A model generated the notes under the pieces. It was not told the DNA's origin. It did no database searches and worked only from the letters and a program-made list of their open reading frames with translations. A DNA stretch of 7,106 bases. Origin: Anderseniella sp. GTDB lineage: Bacteria > Pseudomonadota > Alphaproteobacteria > Rhizobiales > Aestuariivirgaceae. Of this stretch, positions 1 to 6,290 are shown piece after piece. The stretch is from the NCBI GenBank assembly GCA_013041995.1, contig JABDRA010000627.1, forward strand, positions 1-7,106. The letters run 5' to 3'. Numbering within the stretch: the stretch's first letter is position 1; each line of letters opens with the position of its first letter. The position numbers and the translations under genes are program-made.

Positions 1-416
1 AGGTATGGTCTATCATCGTGGCTCACAGCGTTCTGACCGCACCGTTTGCCATGGCCATCATCCGGTTGAGGCTCAATCAGATGGATGAAAACCTCGAAGC
101 TGCCGCATGGAACCTTGGTGCAAGCGAATGGTCTGCCATGCGCCACGTGGTTTTGCCGTTCTGCAAGCCAGCCATTGTTTCTGCGGCCTGTTTATGCGCG
201 GCTGTTTCGTTCGATGAGTTTGCGATTGCGTGGTTTGTGTCCGGTTTGAACAAGACGGTGCCCGTAATGATCCTCGAAATTGTAACCGGTAATATCGACC
301 CACGGGTCAATGCCATCGGCACATTCGTGTTTGTTACCTCAATGACGCTGGTGGTGGCGGCACAAATTTTCTTCTCTACAAAACAAATAAGAAAATCGGC
401 AGGAGAAACCGGATGA
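1..416 (+). CDS. ABC transporter permease, PotC-like (N-terminus outside window)
   Basis: C-terminal part (about 138 residues) of an inner-membrane permease of a type I ABC importer. The reading frame is open from base 3 through the left edge, so the GTG at 18 is only an internal codon and the true start lies outside. The hallmark is the cytoplasmic EAA loop that docks on the ATPase: ENLEAAAWNLGAS followed by a hydrophobic residue and LP (about bases 87-170). Hydrophobic helices flank it: one before the loop, one around SAACLCAAVSFDEFAIAWFVSG, and a last one near the C-terminus (GTFVFVTSMTLVVAAQIFF). The SFDEF...FVSG segment and the following VPVMILEIVTGNIDP...NAIGT are typical of the PotC branch of polyamine/iron/opine-type importers. 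It overlaps the ATPase gene by four bases (ATGA), so the two are translationally coupled. The family call is firm; the substrate (polyamine or another small organic cation) is inference. Confidence 0.9.
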   Translation, partial: VWSIIVAHSVLTAPFAMAIIRLRLNQMDENLEAAAWNLGASEWSAMRHVVLPFCKPAIVSAACLCAAVSFDEFAIAWFVSGLNKTVPVMILEIVTGNIDPRVNAIGTFVFVTSMTLVVAAQIFFSTKQIRKSAGETG

Positions 417-1501
417 TCGATCAATTGCTGGTGTTCGACAAAGTGGTGAAACGTTTCGGCGACTTCACTGCGGTGAAGCAAATGAGCCTGAGTATCGGCA
501 AGGGGGAGTTTGTTGCCATTATGGGGCCGTCGGGGTGTGGCAAGACCACCACCTTGCGGATGCTTGCAGGGCTTGAACAACCTACCAAGGGTGAAATTCG
601 CCTTGATGGCCGGGTCATGAATGACGTCAGGCCACATGAACGCGACACCCCTATGGTGTGGCAGTCACTGGCGCTTTTTCCTTTCCTGACTGCACGCAAG
701 AATGTTGAATTCGGTTTGAAGATGCGCGGCATGGATGCCACGAAAAGGCGTGACAAAGCCCTGCTGTGGCTGGACCGATTGGGTATGTCGGAGTTTGCAG
801 AACGTGATATCTCAACGCTGTCAGGTGGGCAGAAACAGCGTGTGGCGCTTGCTCGCTCCCTGGTGACTGAACCCCCAATCCTGCTGCTGGACGAACCCTT
901 GTCGGCACTGGATGCGCATCTCGTCATCCGAATGCAGTCGGTCCTTACGAACCTGCAACGTGAGTTGGGCATCACTTTTGTTTACGTGACGCATTCACAG
1001 TCGGAAGCTTTTGCAATGGCAGACCGCGTTGTGATCATGTCACAAGGCGAGGTGGCACAGGTCGGTGAGCCAAAGGATATCTACCGTGCGCCTGCGAACC
1101 GATTTGTCGCAGAGTTTGTTGGGCGCAACAACATCATCCCCTGCAAGGTCAAATCACAGAGCAAAGGCAAAGTGGTTATTGATGCACCGTCTGGTACATT
1201 CAGTGTTGCCGCCACAAAGAGCGCATTTCCCAAGACCGGAGATGACGCAACATTTGTTATCTCGGCTGATCTCGTGAAGCTGTCGGTCACCAAACCGAAA
1301 TCGGAAAACATGATTCCGGCCACTCTCATCTCGGAAGAATTCATCGGATCAGTTGTAACGCTCTTTCTTGAAAGTGCTGATGGCCAGGAGTTCAAGGTTC
1401 AGGTGCAGGAGCGTGAATTGGCGACGCTTGATCTGAAGTCCACAAAGACGTTTTATTTGAGCTGGCCCGCTTCCAGCGCGCATCTTTTGACCGGAGCCTG
1501 A
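413..1501 (+). CDS. ABC transporter ATP-binding protein, PotA-like (MalK/POPT type)
   Basis: ATPase subunit (362 aa) that powers the neighbouring permease from the cytoplasmic side. Visible motifs: Walker A GPSGCGKTT (residues 38-46), Q-loop glutamine Q84, signature LSGGQKQR (136-143), Walker B ILLLDEP (156-162), D-loop SALD (164-167) and H-loop H194. The C-terminal third (from about residue 235) is the regulatory TOBE-type extension of the PotA/MalK group, and the total length is normal for that group. Start: ATG at 413 is preceded by AGGAG at 401-405 with a 7-base gap and overlaps the permease stop. Oddities are small: the segment before the Q-loop reads VWQS where most relatives have a VFQ or MFQ form, and the residues after SALD (AHLVIRMQ) differ from the common KLR form. 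The catalytic set is complete, so it should be active. Substrate specificity cannot be read from the ATPase. Confidence 0.95.
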   Translation: MIDQLLVFDKVVKRFGDFTAVKQMSLSIGKGEFVAIMGPSGCGKTTTLRMLAGLEQPTKGEIRLDGRVMNDVRPHERDTPMVWQSLALFPFLTARKNVEFGLKMRGMDATKRRDKALLWLDRLGMSEFAERDISTLSGGQKQRVALARSLVTEPPILLLDEPLSALDAHLVIRMQSVLTNLQRELGITFVYVTHSQSEAFAMADRVVIMSQGEVAQVGEPKDIYRAPANRFVAEFVGRNNIIPCKVKSQSKGKVVIDAPSGTFSVAATKSAFPKTGDDATFVISADLVKLSVTKPKSENMIPATLISEEFIGSVVTLFLESADGQEFKVQVQERELATLDLKSTKTFYLSWPASSAHLLTGA

Positions 1502-1507
1502 GACTTC

Positions 1508-2392
1508 ATGATCCAGAACCCCATACCCTGGCCGAATGGCGCCAAATGTGCCTGTGCCATCACATTCGACATGGATGCAGACAGCTTGATCCATGTATCG
1601 CGACCGAAAGACGGGCATGACCGGCTGTACCCGGTCACAATGGGTAAATATGGGCCGACTGTCGCCATTCCGCGCATTCTGGATACCTACAAGCGCCTCG
1701 GTTTGAAGCAGTCGTTCTTCGTTCCAGCCTGGTGCATCGAGCAATATCCGGAAGCGGTTGAAGCTATTCTCAAAGGCGGGCACGAGATTGGTCATCATGG
1801 CTATCTCCATGAAGACCCCATTGAGACGACAGCGGATCAGCGGATGTGGTTTGAGCGCGCGCTGGACGTGCATCAAAAGGTCATTGGCGGCAAGCCTGCG
1901 GGTTATCGTGCGCCGGTCTATAACGTCAACGAGGCGGTGATTGATTTGCTGATGGAGCACGGGTTTCGCTATGACAGTTCGCTCATGGCCGATGATATTC
2001 CGTATGCAATGAAAACCCAGGACGGCGAGCTGTATGAAATGCCGGTACATTGGGGCACAGACGACTGGCCCCCCTTTGCGCACTATTCCGAGATCGGATA
2101 CATGATGCCGGTTAAAGCGCCATCGGATGGTCTTCAGGCGTTCTGGGAAGAGTTTGATGCGCAGTATGAAGCGGGCGGATTCTTTATGCTGATCGTCCAT
2201 CCGTTTCTGACCGGCCGGCTGGCCCGTTGGCGGCTGGTGGAAAAATGGCTGGAAGAAACGCTCAACACCAAGAACGTGTGGTTTGCCCGGCTGGAAGAAA
2301 TTGCCGATCACCTGGACGGTTTGCGCAAGTCAGGCACATGGTCTCCGCGAGTGGACAGTTTGCCATATTATGACGGTCCGGTCTTGGGATAG
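1508..2392 (+). CDS. Polysaccharide deacetylase-family (NodB/CE4) hydrolase, PuuE/HpPgdA-like
   Basis: Metal-dependent hydrolase (294 aa) of the NodB homology fold, probably cytoplasmic because no signal peptide is visible. Motif 1 is TFDMDAD (residues 19-25), with D21 the likely base and D23 the likely metal ligand. Motif 2 is HHGYLHE (96-102), with H97 and H101 as the other metal ligands. Motif 3 is YRAPVY (133-138). A late LIVHP segment closes the active site region. The W-G-x-D-D-W-P-P-F stretch near residue 180 fits the subgroup holding H. pylori PgdA and PuuE-type allantoinases rather than secreted chitin deacetylases. It follows the ATPase gene by six bases, so it belongs to the importer operon. 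Shine-Dalgarno support is weak (GGAG at 1493-1496, 11 bases before ATG), and coupling is likely. Inference: it hydrolyses an N-acyl or cyclic amide bond in the imported solute; peptidoglycan or another substrate is possible. Confidence 0.88.
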   Translation: MIQNPIPWPNGAKCACAITFDMDADSLIHVSRPKDGHDRLYPVTMGKYGPTVAIPRILDTYKRLGLKQSFFVPAWCIEQYPEAVEAILKGGHEIGHHGYLHEDPIETTADQRMWFERALDVHQKVIGGKPAGYRAPVYNVNEAVIDLLMEHGFRYDSSLMADDIPYAMKTQDGELYEMPVHWGTDDWPPFAHYSEIGYMMPVKAPSDGLQAFWEEFDAQYEAGGFFMLIVHPFLTGRLARWRLVEKWLEETLNTKNVWFARLEEIADHLDGLRKSGTWSPRVDSLPYYDGPVLG

Positions 2393-2454
2393 GAGGCAGG
2401 CGAGCCAAGACGCCAGTACAACCCAAATTTACCGGTTTTCCCTGTATTTTCCCA
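2393..2454. other. Convergent intergenic gap, no clear terminator
   Basis: This short spacer separates the end of the importer/deacetylase operon (+) from the end of the UdgX gene (-). Only a 4-bp GGCG/CGCC stem near its left end was seen, with no T tract behind it. I cannot name an intrinsic terminator here, so either termination is factor-dependent or the two transcripts overlap at their 3' ends. Confidence 0.5.
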
Positions 2455-3888
2455 TCAGGCTCTGATTGCCGTCGTGTCACTGGCAATCTTCAGATCTGCG
2501 CGAAATTTTTCGATTTCCTCGGCGCGCCGGTCAGCGTCCGGCAGGCGCAACAGGTAGGCAGGATGTACGGTAATCAGAACATCCTGCCCGGCAGGGGTCC
2601 TTTCTATCTTGCCGCGGCGTGTCAGAATGCCAGTGCCCGACCCAGTCAACGCTTCAACCGCCGTTGCGCCCATTGCCACAATGAGCCGTGGTTTCACGCT
2701 GGCGAGTTCCGCATCCAGCCACCAGCGGCAATGGGAAATTTCCGAAGTTGACGCGCGTTTGTGCAACCGGCGTTTGCCGCGTGGCTCAAACTTGAAGTGT
2801 TTGACGGCATTGGTGACAAACGCTTCCCTTCGGTCCAGGCCAACCGAATGCGCGATCTCGTCAAACAGCTGACCTGCCGGACCGACGAACGGGCGACCCT
2901 GCAGATCCTCCTGGTCACCGGGTTGTTCCCCGACAATCATCAGCCTGGCGTTCGTTGGCCCTTCACCGGGTACTGCCTGTGTGGCGTTGAGGTGTAGCGG
3001 GCACCGGGCGCAGGCATGAATTGCCGCCGGCAGCGAGGCCGCAGGTCCGTCCCATGCGGATGCAAGTGATGACACCCGCGCCTGAATGCGCTGTGCGCGC
3101 CGGGATGGCAAAGTCGGCGCCGCGGCTGCCATGGCGCGGGCACGGGCAGGCGCTGTTGAAATCAATTCGGGGATGGCGGCGGTCTCAGGCAGGTTCTTCC
3201 AGTATTTTTTTGGCATTTCAGACTGCATGGCCTGCACCTTCAGTCGCGCCGGGTTGAAGATGTTGCGGAAATAGGTGATCCAAAGCTGTTCACTGGCGTC
3301 ATCGGGCAGTTGCGGATCGAACTTGTCTTCGACCAGCCGCACGCTGCCGTTTTCGAAAATGGCGGAGACATCGGGTGTCAGAATACGCCAGTCCATATCA
3401 GCGAACCGGCGCCGGAAGAACTGAACCGTGGGTTCAACCGTGTGATGGGTCGGCTCAAACCAGGCTGCAAAAGACCGGCGGGCGGCTGTGGCATCACCGA
3501 CCTCACGAAACCGCACAAAGGCTTTCATCTTGTGCTGGCACCGGTGGACGTTTTTCTCCATCTGCCGAAGCCTGGCCAGGTCGCGATCACCGCGGTCACT
3601 CATCAGGCCCGGATTATCGCGCAACCGCCACAACAGTCCATACAGCCGCGCGAACCTGGATGGATCGGCATGCCAGACGACGGAGTTGGCAAGAGCGATG
3701 AAATCGCGCGGGACCGTCACGGTACCTGGTATCGGAACGGTGCCGGGTTCATCGAACAGCCCGGGTGGACTGTCAATGCCGCCCCACGTGATCTGCTCGG
3801 GTGGAATGCCTGCGAAAAGATAGCCGCGCGCTGCCTTGCGCCACGCCTCGGCGGCACCGATGCGTGGTATTGTGACGTGATGCGTCAC
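2455..3888 (-). CDS. udgX: DUF4130-UdgX fusion: UdgX-family uracil-DNA-binding protein
   Basis: Two-domain protein of 477 aa. The N-terminal part (about 1-240) matches the DUF4130 'probable DNA metabolism protein' family linked to radical SAM genes (TIGR03915): AWRKAARGYLFAGIPPEQITW (start of domain), HRCQHKMKAFVRFRE (116-130) and EPTHHTVEPTVQFFRRRF (145-162). The C-terminal part (about 285-470) is a family-4-like uracil-DNA glycosylase domain of the UdgX type: CARC (293-296, cluster cysteines), GEQPGDQED (320-328), GRPFVGPAG (331-339), KRRLH (372-376), C387, and HPA (442-444). In studied UdgX the histidine of the KRRIH loop forms a covalent link to DNA after uracil excision; H376 is its counterpart. 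H364 sits where family 4 enzymes have a cluster cysteine. The start is GTG at 3888, overlapping the radical SAM stop (GTGA). No Shine-Dalgarno is seen, so translation is probably coupled. The role of DUF4130 is unknown. Confidence 0.93.
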   Translation of the reverse strand: MTHHVTIPRIGAAEAWRKAARGYLFAGIPPEQITWGGIDSPPGLFDEPGTVPIPGTVTVPRDFIALANSVVWHADPSRFARLYGLLWRLRDNPGLMSDRGDRDLARLRQMEKNVHRCQHKMKAFVRFREVGDATAARRSFAAWFEPTHHTVEPTVQFFRRRFADMDWRILTPDVSAIFENGSVRLVEDKFDPQLPDDASEQLWITYFRNIFNPARLKVQAMQSEMPKKYWKNLPETAAIPELISTAPARARAMAAAAPTLPSRRAQRIQARVSSLASAWDGPAASLPAAIHACARCPLHLNATQAVPGEGPTNARLMIVGEQPGDQEDLQGRPFVGPAGQLFDEIAHSVGLDRREAFVTNAVKHFKFEPRGKRRLHKRASTSEISHCRWWLDAELASVKPRLIVAMGATAVEALTGSGTGILTRRGKIERTPAGQDVLITVHPAYLLRLPDADRRAEEIEKFRADLKIASDTTAIRA

Positions 3889-5120
3889 AGCAGTGTGAGT
3901 TGTTGTGGCGGTGGTGTAAAACGGGCTCTCAGATCGGCGCTGTCCGTCATTCCGCCCGGTGTCCAGCCGCCGGCAGTTATAAAGGCACGGGCTTTTTTCA
4001 TGGCAGCGCCCATGCGGCTCACATCTTCGTAGCGCAGGTTGCGATGGCGTCGCGTAGACAGGATGCGGCCAACCGTTTTCACGCCAAACCCCGGCACCCG
4101 GAGCAGCATTTCGCGGCTGTCGCGGTTTACATCGATTGGAAACAGGCCGCGATGGGCCAGGGCCCAGGCCAGCTTGGGGTCGATCTCAAGGTCGAGATTG
4201 CCGTCCGGTGTGACAGAGGTGATCTCGTCCAAGTCAAAGCCGTAAAACCGCAACAGCCAGTCTGCCTGATACAGGCGGTGTTCGCGTTGCAGCGGCGGGC
4301 TGATCAGCGGCAAATTGGCCGAGCTGTCGGGTATCGGTGAAAAGGCCGAATAGTAAACCCGCTTGAGCCTGTAGCTGGAATACAGCCGCGTCGATTGATG
4401 CAGGATCGTCGTATCACTGGCGCCGTCCGCACCGACAATCATCTGGGTGGACTGACCGGCCGGTGCAAACCGTGGAGGGCGTTTACCGGTGTGCGAGCGA
4501 TCTCTCGAGCCATCCTTGCGCAGGCGGACATCTGCCATGGCCTTGCGTATCTGGCCGGGGTTCTTTTCAGGCGCGTATTGCTTCACCGACGCATCGGTCG
4601 GCAATTCGACATTGATCGACAAACGATCTGCCAGCAGGCCGGCTTCCGCAATCAGTTCCGGGGCCGCATCAGGGATCGTCTTGAGATGGATATAGCCGCG
4701 AAAATTCTCCTCGTTTCGCAACTTGCGCGCAATCCGGACCATCTCCAGCATGGTGGCATCAGGCGAGCGGATGATGCCTGAAGACAAAAACAACCCTTCG
4801 ATGTAGTTGCGACGGTAGAACTCGATCGTCAGCCTGACCACCTCGTCGACCGAAAACCGCGCCCTGGTGACGTTTGAGGACACCCGGTTGATACAATAGC
4901 TGCAGTCATAAATGCAGAAGTTGGTCATCAGGATTTTCAACAGGCTGATACAGCGGCCATCGGGCGCATAAGCGTGACAGATGCCGCTGCCTTCATTGGA
5001 CCCGAGGCTTTTTCCGTCGCGCGAATCCCGCCGTGTCGAGCCGGATGAAGCGCAAGACGCGTCGTATTTTGCAGCATCACTGAGTATTGCGAGCTTGCGC
5101 TCTAATGATTTACTGGCCAT
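3885..5120 (-). CDS. Putative DNA modification/repair radical SAM protein (TIGR03916-like)
   Basis: Radical SAM enzyme of 411 aa, the known genomic partner of DUF4130/UdgX proteins. The cluster motif CxxxCxxC is C69-IYD-C73-SY-C76 in FCIYDCSYC, with further conserved cysteines at about 23 (CASSGS), 48 and 57. Other family-like blocks are KLAILSDAAKYDASC at the N-terminus, SSGI after the second strand, and FAPAGQSTQMIVGA near 218-231. The C-terminal PGFGVKTVGRIL (343-354) is a helix-hairpin-helix, a DNA-backbone-binding element, which supports action on DNA. I chose ATG at 5120 because family similarity begins right after it. An in-frame TTG at 5204 would add 28 unlike residues, has no ribosome site, and would put the LexA operator inside the gene. 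No Shine-Dalgarno precedes 5120 either; see the promoter entry. The reaction is unknown; reductive repair or modification of a damaged base is only inference. Its stop overlaps the udgX start. Confidence 0.92.
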   Translation of the reverse strand: MASKSLERKLAILSDAAKYDASCASSGSTRRDSRDGKSLGSNEGSGICHAYAPDGRCISLLKILMTNFCIYDCSYCINRVSSNVTRARFSVDEVVRLTIEFYRRNYIEGLFLSSGIIRSPDATMLEMVRIARKLRNEENFRGYIHLKTIPDAAPELIAEAGLLADRLSINVELPTDASVKQYAPEKNPGQIRKAMADVRLRKDGSRDRSHTGKRPPRFAPAGQSTQMIVGADGASDTTILHQSTRLYSSYRLKRVYYSAFSPIPDSSANLPLISPPLQREHRLYQADWLLRFYGFDLDEITSVTPDGNLDLEIDPKLAWALAHRGLFPIDVNRDSREMLLRVPGFGVKTVGRILSTRRHRNLRYEDVSRMGAAMKKARAFITAGGWTPGGMTDSADLRARFTPPPQQLTLL

Positions 5121-5122
5121 TT

Positions 5123-5137
5123 GTTCACTATATGTTC
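5123..5137 (-). promoter_or_regulatory. LexA (SOS) operator, GTTC-N7-GTTC
   Basis: On the + strand GTTC (5123-5126), seven bases, GTTC (5134-5137); on the gene's strand it reads GAAC-N7-GAAC. This direct repeat is the established LexA box of alphaproteobacteria. It ends three bases before the ATG of the radical SAM gene and covers the proposed -10 element, the classic place for repression. By simple count, about 0.2 such sites are expected by chance in a window this size on both strands, and far fewer at a gene start. No second copy was noticed. The conclusion is that the radical SAM-udgX pair is probably induced by DNA damage. Confidence 0.8.
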
Positions 5138-5155
5138 TTAATACTGGATGCGCAA
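5127..5155 (-). promoter_or_regulatory. Candidate sigma-70 promoter of the radical SAM-udgX operon
   Basis: Reading on the - strand, TTGCGC (5155-5150) is a fair -35 element, followed by exactly 17 bases and TATAGT (5132-5127), a good -10. The expected transcription start, about 7 bases on, falls at or within a base or two of the A of the ATG at 5120. The mRNA would therefore be leaderless or nearly so, which fits the missing Shine-Dalgarno. The -10 lies inside the LexA box. The placement is from consensus matching only. Confidence 0.55.
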
Positions 5156-5277
5156 TAGACCGGTTTAGCAGGCGCCGCTGCCGCTTTCGTGTCGTAGTTG
5201 GCAAAACAGGAAACCCGACATGGACGAGAAGTCATCAGCAGTGGTATGAGCCACCTGACGGTATTGCAGGTCTTGTC
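5138..5277. other. Upstream spacer between lipid kinase gene and SOS operon
   Basis: Apart from the -35 element at 5150-5155, nothing firm is seen in this spacer. It holds no hairpin with a T tract to end the lipid kinase transcript. A 4-bp GTGG/CCAC stem around 5240-5255 is too weak to call. Confidence 0.5.
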
Positions 5278-6171
5278 TCAGGCCGGTTTCAACACTCTCA
5301 GTGCCAACGGCGCGATGGCGCAGGATACCGGACCTGTCACCCTCGTGAGTTCACCGTCGACGGACACATGCAGACTGGACGTGGCCTGGACCGTAATTTG
5401 CTTCGAGACCCAGCGCTCCATGTGCGGCGAACTGTTCCAATAGCCAAGTGCTGCACTTGCGGTCATGCTGATCACGTCAAGAGCATGTTCCGCGTCGGAC
5501 ATATACAAGGCCAGCTTGCCTGCATTCTGATCGGGGTTGATGGGCATTTTGCCGAGTTCGTCCGACACCGGATTCACAAAAATCATCGCCAGTACCGCAT
5601 CGTTCTGGAAGGACGGGAAGTCACCCTGCAACTGAAGCCGAAGCGGTTTTGCCCGGCCCAGCAGTTTGGCAAACGCCTTGATACCTGCAAATATCTTGGA
5701 CACCCTGCCTGAGCGGGGTAGCTTGTCGCGTATTGCAACAAATCTTGGGTGCAGGCCGACGGACACGTGGTTCAGGAAGATTGTCCCGTTTACCGTCCCA
5801 ACATCAACATGTGCGTGTTGTGCCGCCAGCAAGGCGCTGATTGCTTCTTCTATGTCGAGAGGCATGCCGATGGCACGAGCGAATAGATTCATGGTGCCAA
5901 GAGGCAGTACGCCCAGCGTCTTGCCGTGCTCAACGGCCAGACCGGCAGCTTGCGAGATTGTGCCGTCTCCGCCGCCGACCACCACGGCCCCAATTTCAGG
6001 ATGTCCGAAAGCGTTTGACAGTTCATCCGTCAGATTGTCCGGTTCAACGATCCGGTACTCGAAGTGACCGGCGGGCAGACCGTCCAGCATGTCATGCAGA
6101 CGCTGACTGCCGACTGACAGGGCAGTCCCGGCCTGAGCGTTGATAACAATGCGGGTGATCTCTTGGGACAT
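5278..6171 (-). CDS. Diacylglycerol kinase-fold (YegS/DgkB-like) lipid kinase
   Basis: Protein of 297 aa, the normal length for bacterial soluble lipid kinases that phosphorylate diacylglycerol or a similar lipid with ATP at the membrane surface. Motifs: VVVGGGDGTISQAAG (63-77) with the nucleotide-binding GGGDGT (66-71); LGVLPLGTMNLFARAIGMP (86-104), the second catalytic block; NHVSVGL (134-140); and VDGE (271-274), the late DGE motif of the family. The N-terminal NPxSG-type signature is present in altered form as NAQAG (11-15). The start is ATG at 6171, preceded by AAGGTGG at 6174-6180. An upstream in-frame ATG at 6189 lacks a ribosome site, and extending the frame to 6408 would run into the upstream gene with unlike residues. 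It lies 119 bases downstream of the DUF808 gene on the same strand, possibly co-transcribed. The true lipid substrate is not readable from sequence. Confidence 0.9.
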   Translation of the reverse strand: MSQEITRIVINAQAGTALSVGSQRLHDMLDGLPAGHFEYRIVEPDNLTDELSNAFGHPEIGAVVVGGGDGTISQAAGLAVEHGKTLGVLPLGTMNLFARAIGMPLDIEEAISALLAAQHAHVDVGTVNGTIFLNHVSVGLHPRFVAIRDKLPRSGRVSKIFAGIKAFAKLLGRAKPLRLQLQGDFPSFQNDAVLAMIFVNPVSDELGKMPINPDQNAGKLALYMSDAEHALDVISMTASAALGYWNSSPHMERWVSKQITVQATSSLHVSVDGELTRVTGPVSCAIAPLALRVLKPA

Positions 6172-6290
6172 GGCCACCTTGGTTGTCATGACAGTTATCG
6201 GGGCAGTGAGGCTTATTGCACCTTTGCGACGAAACAAGGCCTGCGCCTGATCCGATGAGGGTATTGTATTCGACCCCCTGCCTTCGCAAC
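6172..6290. other. Spacer between DUF808 gene and lipid kinase gene
   Basis: Other than the ribosome site at 6174-6180, little is certain. On the - strand TTGCGA (6289-6284) and TACAAT (6268-6263) are spaced 15 bases apart, which is short for a sigma-70 promoter, so a separate promoter for the lipid kinase is possible but weak. TGTCATGACA at 6184-6193 is a perfect 10-base palindrome with no known binder. No terminator hairpin was seen. Confidence 0.4.
6174..6180 (-). promoter_or_regulatory. Ribosome binding site deciding the lipid kinase start
   Basis: AAGGTGG on the - strand, one mismatch from AAGGAGG, ends two bases before ATG at 6171 (five bases if the AAGG core is counted). No comparable site precedes the alternative ATG at 6189, so this site favours the shorter protein. 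Confidence 0.6.

Noticed and set aside
77..637. Open frame of 186 codons on the - strand
   Set aside because: It is antisense to the permease and the N-terminus of the ATPase, with no recognisable motif.
1349..2311. Long open frame (320 codons) on the - strand
   Set aside because: It lies antisense to the deacetylase and ATPase, whose motifs are unmistakable, and its translation shows no recognisable domain. It is a codon-bias shadow.
2393..2454. Bidirectional terminator in the convergent gap
   Set aside because: Only a 4-bp stem was found, with no T tract on either strand.
3310..4032. Open frame of 240 codons on the + strand
   Set aside because: It is antisense to the udgX-radical SAM junction, with no domain-like sequence. 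It is a shadow of high-GC coding on the other strand.
5121..5204. N-terminal extension of the radical SAM protein to a TTG at 5204
   Set aside because: The added 28 residues are arginine-rich and unlike the family start, no ribosome site precedes the TTG, and the promoter and LexA box would fall inside the gene.
5220..5249. Nine-residue + strand ORF (ATG at 5220) with AGGAAA upstream
   Set aside because: It is very short, with no promoter seen and no sign of conservation. A leader peptide cannot be supported from one sequence.
5426..5440. GAAC-T-GTTC as a second SOS-like site
   Set aside because: It is an inverted arrangement with the wrong spacing, inside the lipid kinase coding region; not the GTTC-N7-GTTC form.
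6184..6193. Palindrome TGTCATGACA as a possible operator
   Set aside because: A single short palindrome with no repeat, no matching regulator and no well-placed promoter; likely chance.
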